DNA of 64,000 nucleotides. It comes from CAVUDO01 sp963740255. Its GTDB lineage: Bacteria > Actinomycetota > Actinomycetes > Mycobacteriales > Cryptosporangiaceae. The stretch is from NCBI GenBank assembly GCA_963740255.1, contig CAVUDO010000002.1, forward strand, positions 1,612,001 to 1,676,000. Reading direction: 5' to 3'. A program made the position numbers and the translations under genes. Below, one piece after another: positions 62,852-64,000 of this stretch. The notes below the pieces were generated by a model, which did no database searches, was not told the origin of the DNA, and worked only from the letters and a program-made list of their open reading frames with translations. Position 1 is the stretch's first letter. Every line of letters begins with the position of its first letter.

Positions 62852-63481
62852 CTAAGCCTCGGCGGGCGCCTCGGCCGGGGTCTCGACGTCCTCCGCAACC
62901 GGCACGGCAGCCGGCTCGGCGTCGCCTTCGAGCTCCTCGGCGGTCGGTGCGGCGATCACGCCGACGACGATGGCGTCCGGCTCGGTGACCAGCGTGGTGC
63001 CCTCGGGCAGTGCCACGTCCTTGGCCAGGATGTGGTGGCCGATCTCCAACCCGTCCAGGCTGACCTCGACGCCGCTGGGGATGTGGGTGGCCTCGGCCTC
63101 GACGGTGAGCGTGTTGAGGTCCTGGTTGAGCAGGCCACCGCGGGCGGCCTCGCCGGTCAGCAGGATCGGAAGCTCGACCGTGACCTTTTCACCGCGCCGC
63201 ACCAGCAGCAGGTCGACGTGGTCAACGGTGAGCTTGAGCGGGTCGCGCTGGATGGCCTTGGCCAGCGCCAGCTCCTTCGTGCCGTCGATCTCGATGGTCA
63301 GCAGCGTGTTCAGGCCGTGCTTGATGGCGTGGGAGAACTCGCGGGCCGGCAGCGCGATGTGCCGCGGCGGCTGGCCGTGCCCGTACAGCACGGCGGGAAT
63401 CTTTCCGGCCCGGCGGGTGCGGCGGGCGCCACCCTTGCCGAACTCGGTACGCGGTTCGGCGGCGATACGGACCTCGGACAC
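62852..63481 (-). CDS. rplY: 50S ribosomal protein L25/Ctc
   Basis: A 209-residue L25 of the long CTC type that binds 5S rRNA. The N-terminal L25 domain contains RTEFGKGGARRTRRAGKIPA and VLYGHGQPPRHIALPAREF; the C-terminal beta domain includes THIPSGVEVSLDGLEIGHHI, followed by an acidic Ala/Glu/Pro tail. The GTG 63481 has GAGGAG upstream. It lies between prs and pth as in mycobacteria. Confidence 0.95.
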   Translation of the reverse strand: MSEVRIAAEPRTEFGKGGARRTRRAGKIPAVLYGHGQPPRHIALPAREFSHAIKHGLNTLLTIEIDGTKELALAKAIQRDPLKLTVDHVDLLLVRRGEKVTVELPILLTGEAARGGLLNQDLNTLTVEAEATHIPSGVEVSLDGLEIGHHILAKDVALPEGTTLVTEPDAIVVGVIAAPTAEELEGDAEPAAVPVAEDVETPAEAPAEA

Positions 63482-63709
63482 GACAGAACTCCTCGAACGC
63501 ACTCGTGGGTGATGGCCGGCGGGTGTGCCGACAGAGGAGAGTCGTGTGGCGGGCACCGCGGACGCCGCGGACTCGCGCGTCGATCACGGAGCCGGAACCA
63601 CGGACTCCCTCGCCGGGCAACCTAGCCATCCTACCCGGTGAGGGTCACGCAGGACGAATCGGGCTCCCAGCGCCCACGGTCCGCCCGCGCGGTCGTCGCC
63701 AGGACGGAC

Positions 63710-64000
63710 TCAGCCGGCGCCGTCGAACAGGCTGGTCACCGACCCGTCGTCGAACACCTCGTGGATCGCGCGGGCCACCAGCGGGGCGATCGAGAGCACG
63801 GTCAGCTTGTCCAGCCGCTTCTCCGGCGGGATCGGCAGCGTGTTGGTGAGGATCACCTCGCTGATCCGGCTGTTCTTCAGCCGCTCGGTGGCCGGATCGG
63901 AGAGCACGCCGTGGGTCGCGGCGACGACGACCTCGGTGGCACCGGCCTCGAGCAGCGCGTCGGCCGCCTTGCAGATCGTGCTGCCGGTGTCGATCATGTC
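63710..64000 (-). CDS. prs: ribose-phosphate pyrophosphokinase, C-terminal part (cut by window edge)
   Basis: The last 96 residues of PRPP synthetase. The PRPP-binding loop DMIDTGSTICKAADAL is at the edge, followed by ATHGVLSDPATERLKNS and VLSIAPLVARAIHEVFDDGS, which are typical of the C-terminal domain. The enzyme makes PRPP from ribose 5-phosphate and ATP. The 228-bp gap to rplY (63482-63709) holds no feature I can support. Confidence 0.95.
   Translation of the reverse strand, partial: DMIDTGSTICKAADALLEAGATEVVVAATHGVLSDPATERLKNSRISEVILTNTLPIPPEKRLDKLTVLSIAPLVARAIHEVFDDGSVTSLFDGAG

Overview
The window is about 72% GC with dense coding, GTG/TTG starts and Shine-Dalgarno sites of the GGAGG type. 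It comes from a high-GC actinomycete. Gene order recalls mycobacteria: TetR-DUF3107-ferritin-like-rhlE matches the Rv3208-Rv3211 block, and prs-rplY-pth ... mfd-mazG-lipoprotein-eno-ftsB/divIC-DUF501-ppx matches Rv1017c-Rv1026. Remnant XRE/DUF397 genes and a bldA-type tRNA fit a morphologically complex actinomycete. Pseudonocardiales is my best guess but is not proven by the sequence.

Layout. 0-9.8 kb: core genes (alpha/beta hydrolase, a large Pro-rich protein, TetR, DUF3107, ferritin-like protein, DEAD-box helicase, Bax inhibitor-1 protein). 9.8-16.3 kb: accessory island with three helix-turn-helix (XRE) regulators, three small Cys-motif proteins (C-x2-C...WPC), duplicated leader and operator DNA, and tRNA-Leu(UAA). 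The first XRE gene carries a TTA codon that this tRNA would read. 16.4-27.3 kb: NDH-2, uracil-DNA glycosylase, dienelactone hydrolase, ppx, DUF501, ftsB/divIC, enolase, DUF885 peptidase, mazG and a SurA_N-like lipoprotein. 27.5-36.3 kb: signalling island with a kinase-FHA-EssC-like fusion, a second kinase, a CPA2 antiporter, an FHA/zinc-ribbon protein, a four-helix membrane protein and an unusual flavoprotein. 36.4-44.8 kb: mfd, a Phd/HicB-like antitoxin with PIN toxin, a decayed XRE/DUF397 pair, and PEP carboxylase. 44.9-58.4 kb: exopolysaccharide locus (two Wzz-like proteins, undecaprenyl-phosphate glycosylphosphotransferase, glycosyltransferases, Wzy, Wzx, sulfotransferase). 58.5-64 kb: L,D-transpeptidase, cysQ, a sigma-factor operon whose first gene is a sigma-region-2-like fragment, pth, rplY and the end of prs.

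Five genes need a single-base shift in a C/G run to read through (near 2,557, 6,624, 10,490, 33,718 and 41,643). One is a DEAD-box helicase with otherwise intact motifs, so sequencing indels are the likeliest cause; I annotate these as single genes where the arithmetic supports it.

Most original material: the XRE/WPC/bldA island with covarying stem-loops in a duplicated 200-bp leader; the kinase-FHA-EssC fusion beside a flavoprotein-membrane-FHA operon; a dispersed 117-bp hairpin repeat placed at convergent gene ends; stop codons embedded in tandem repeats at three genes; and a sigma-region-2-only protein encoded directly before a complete ECF-type sigma factor.
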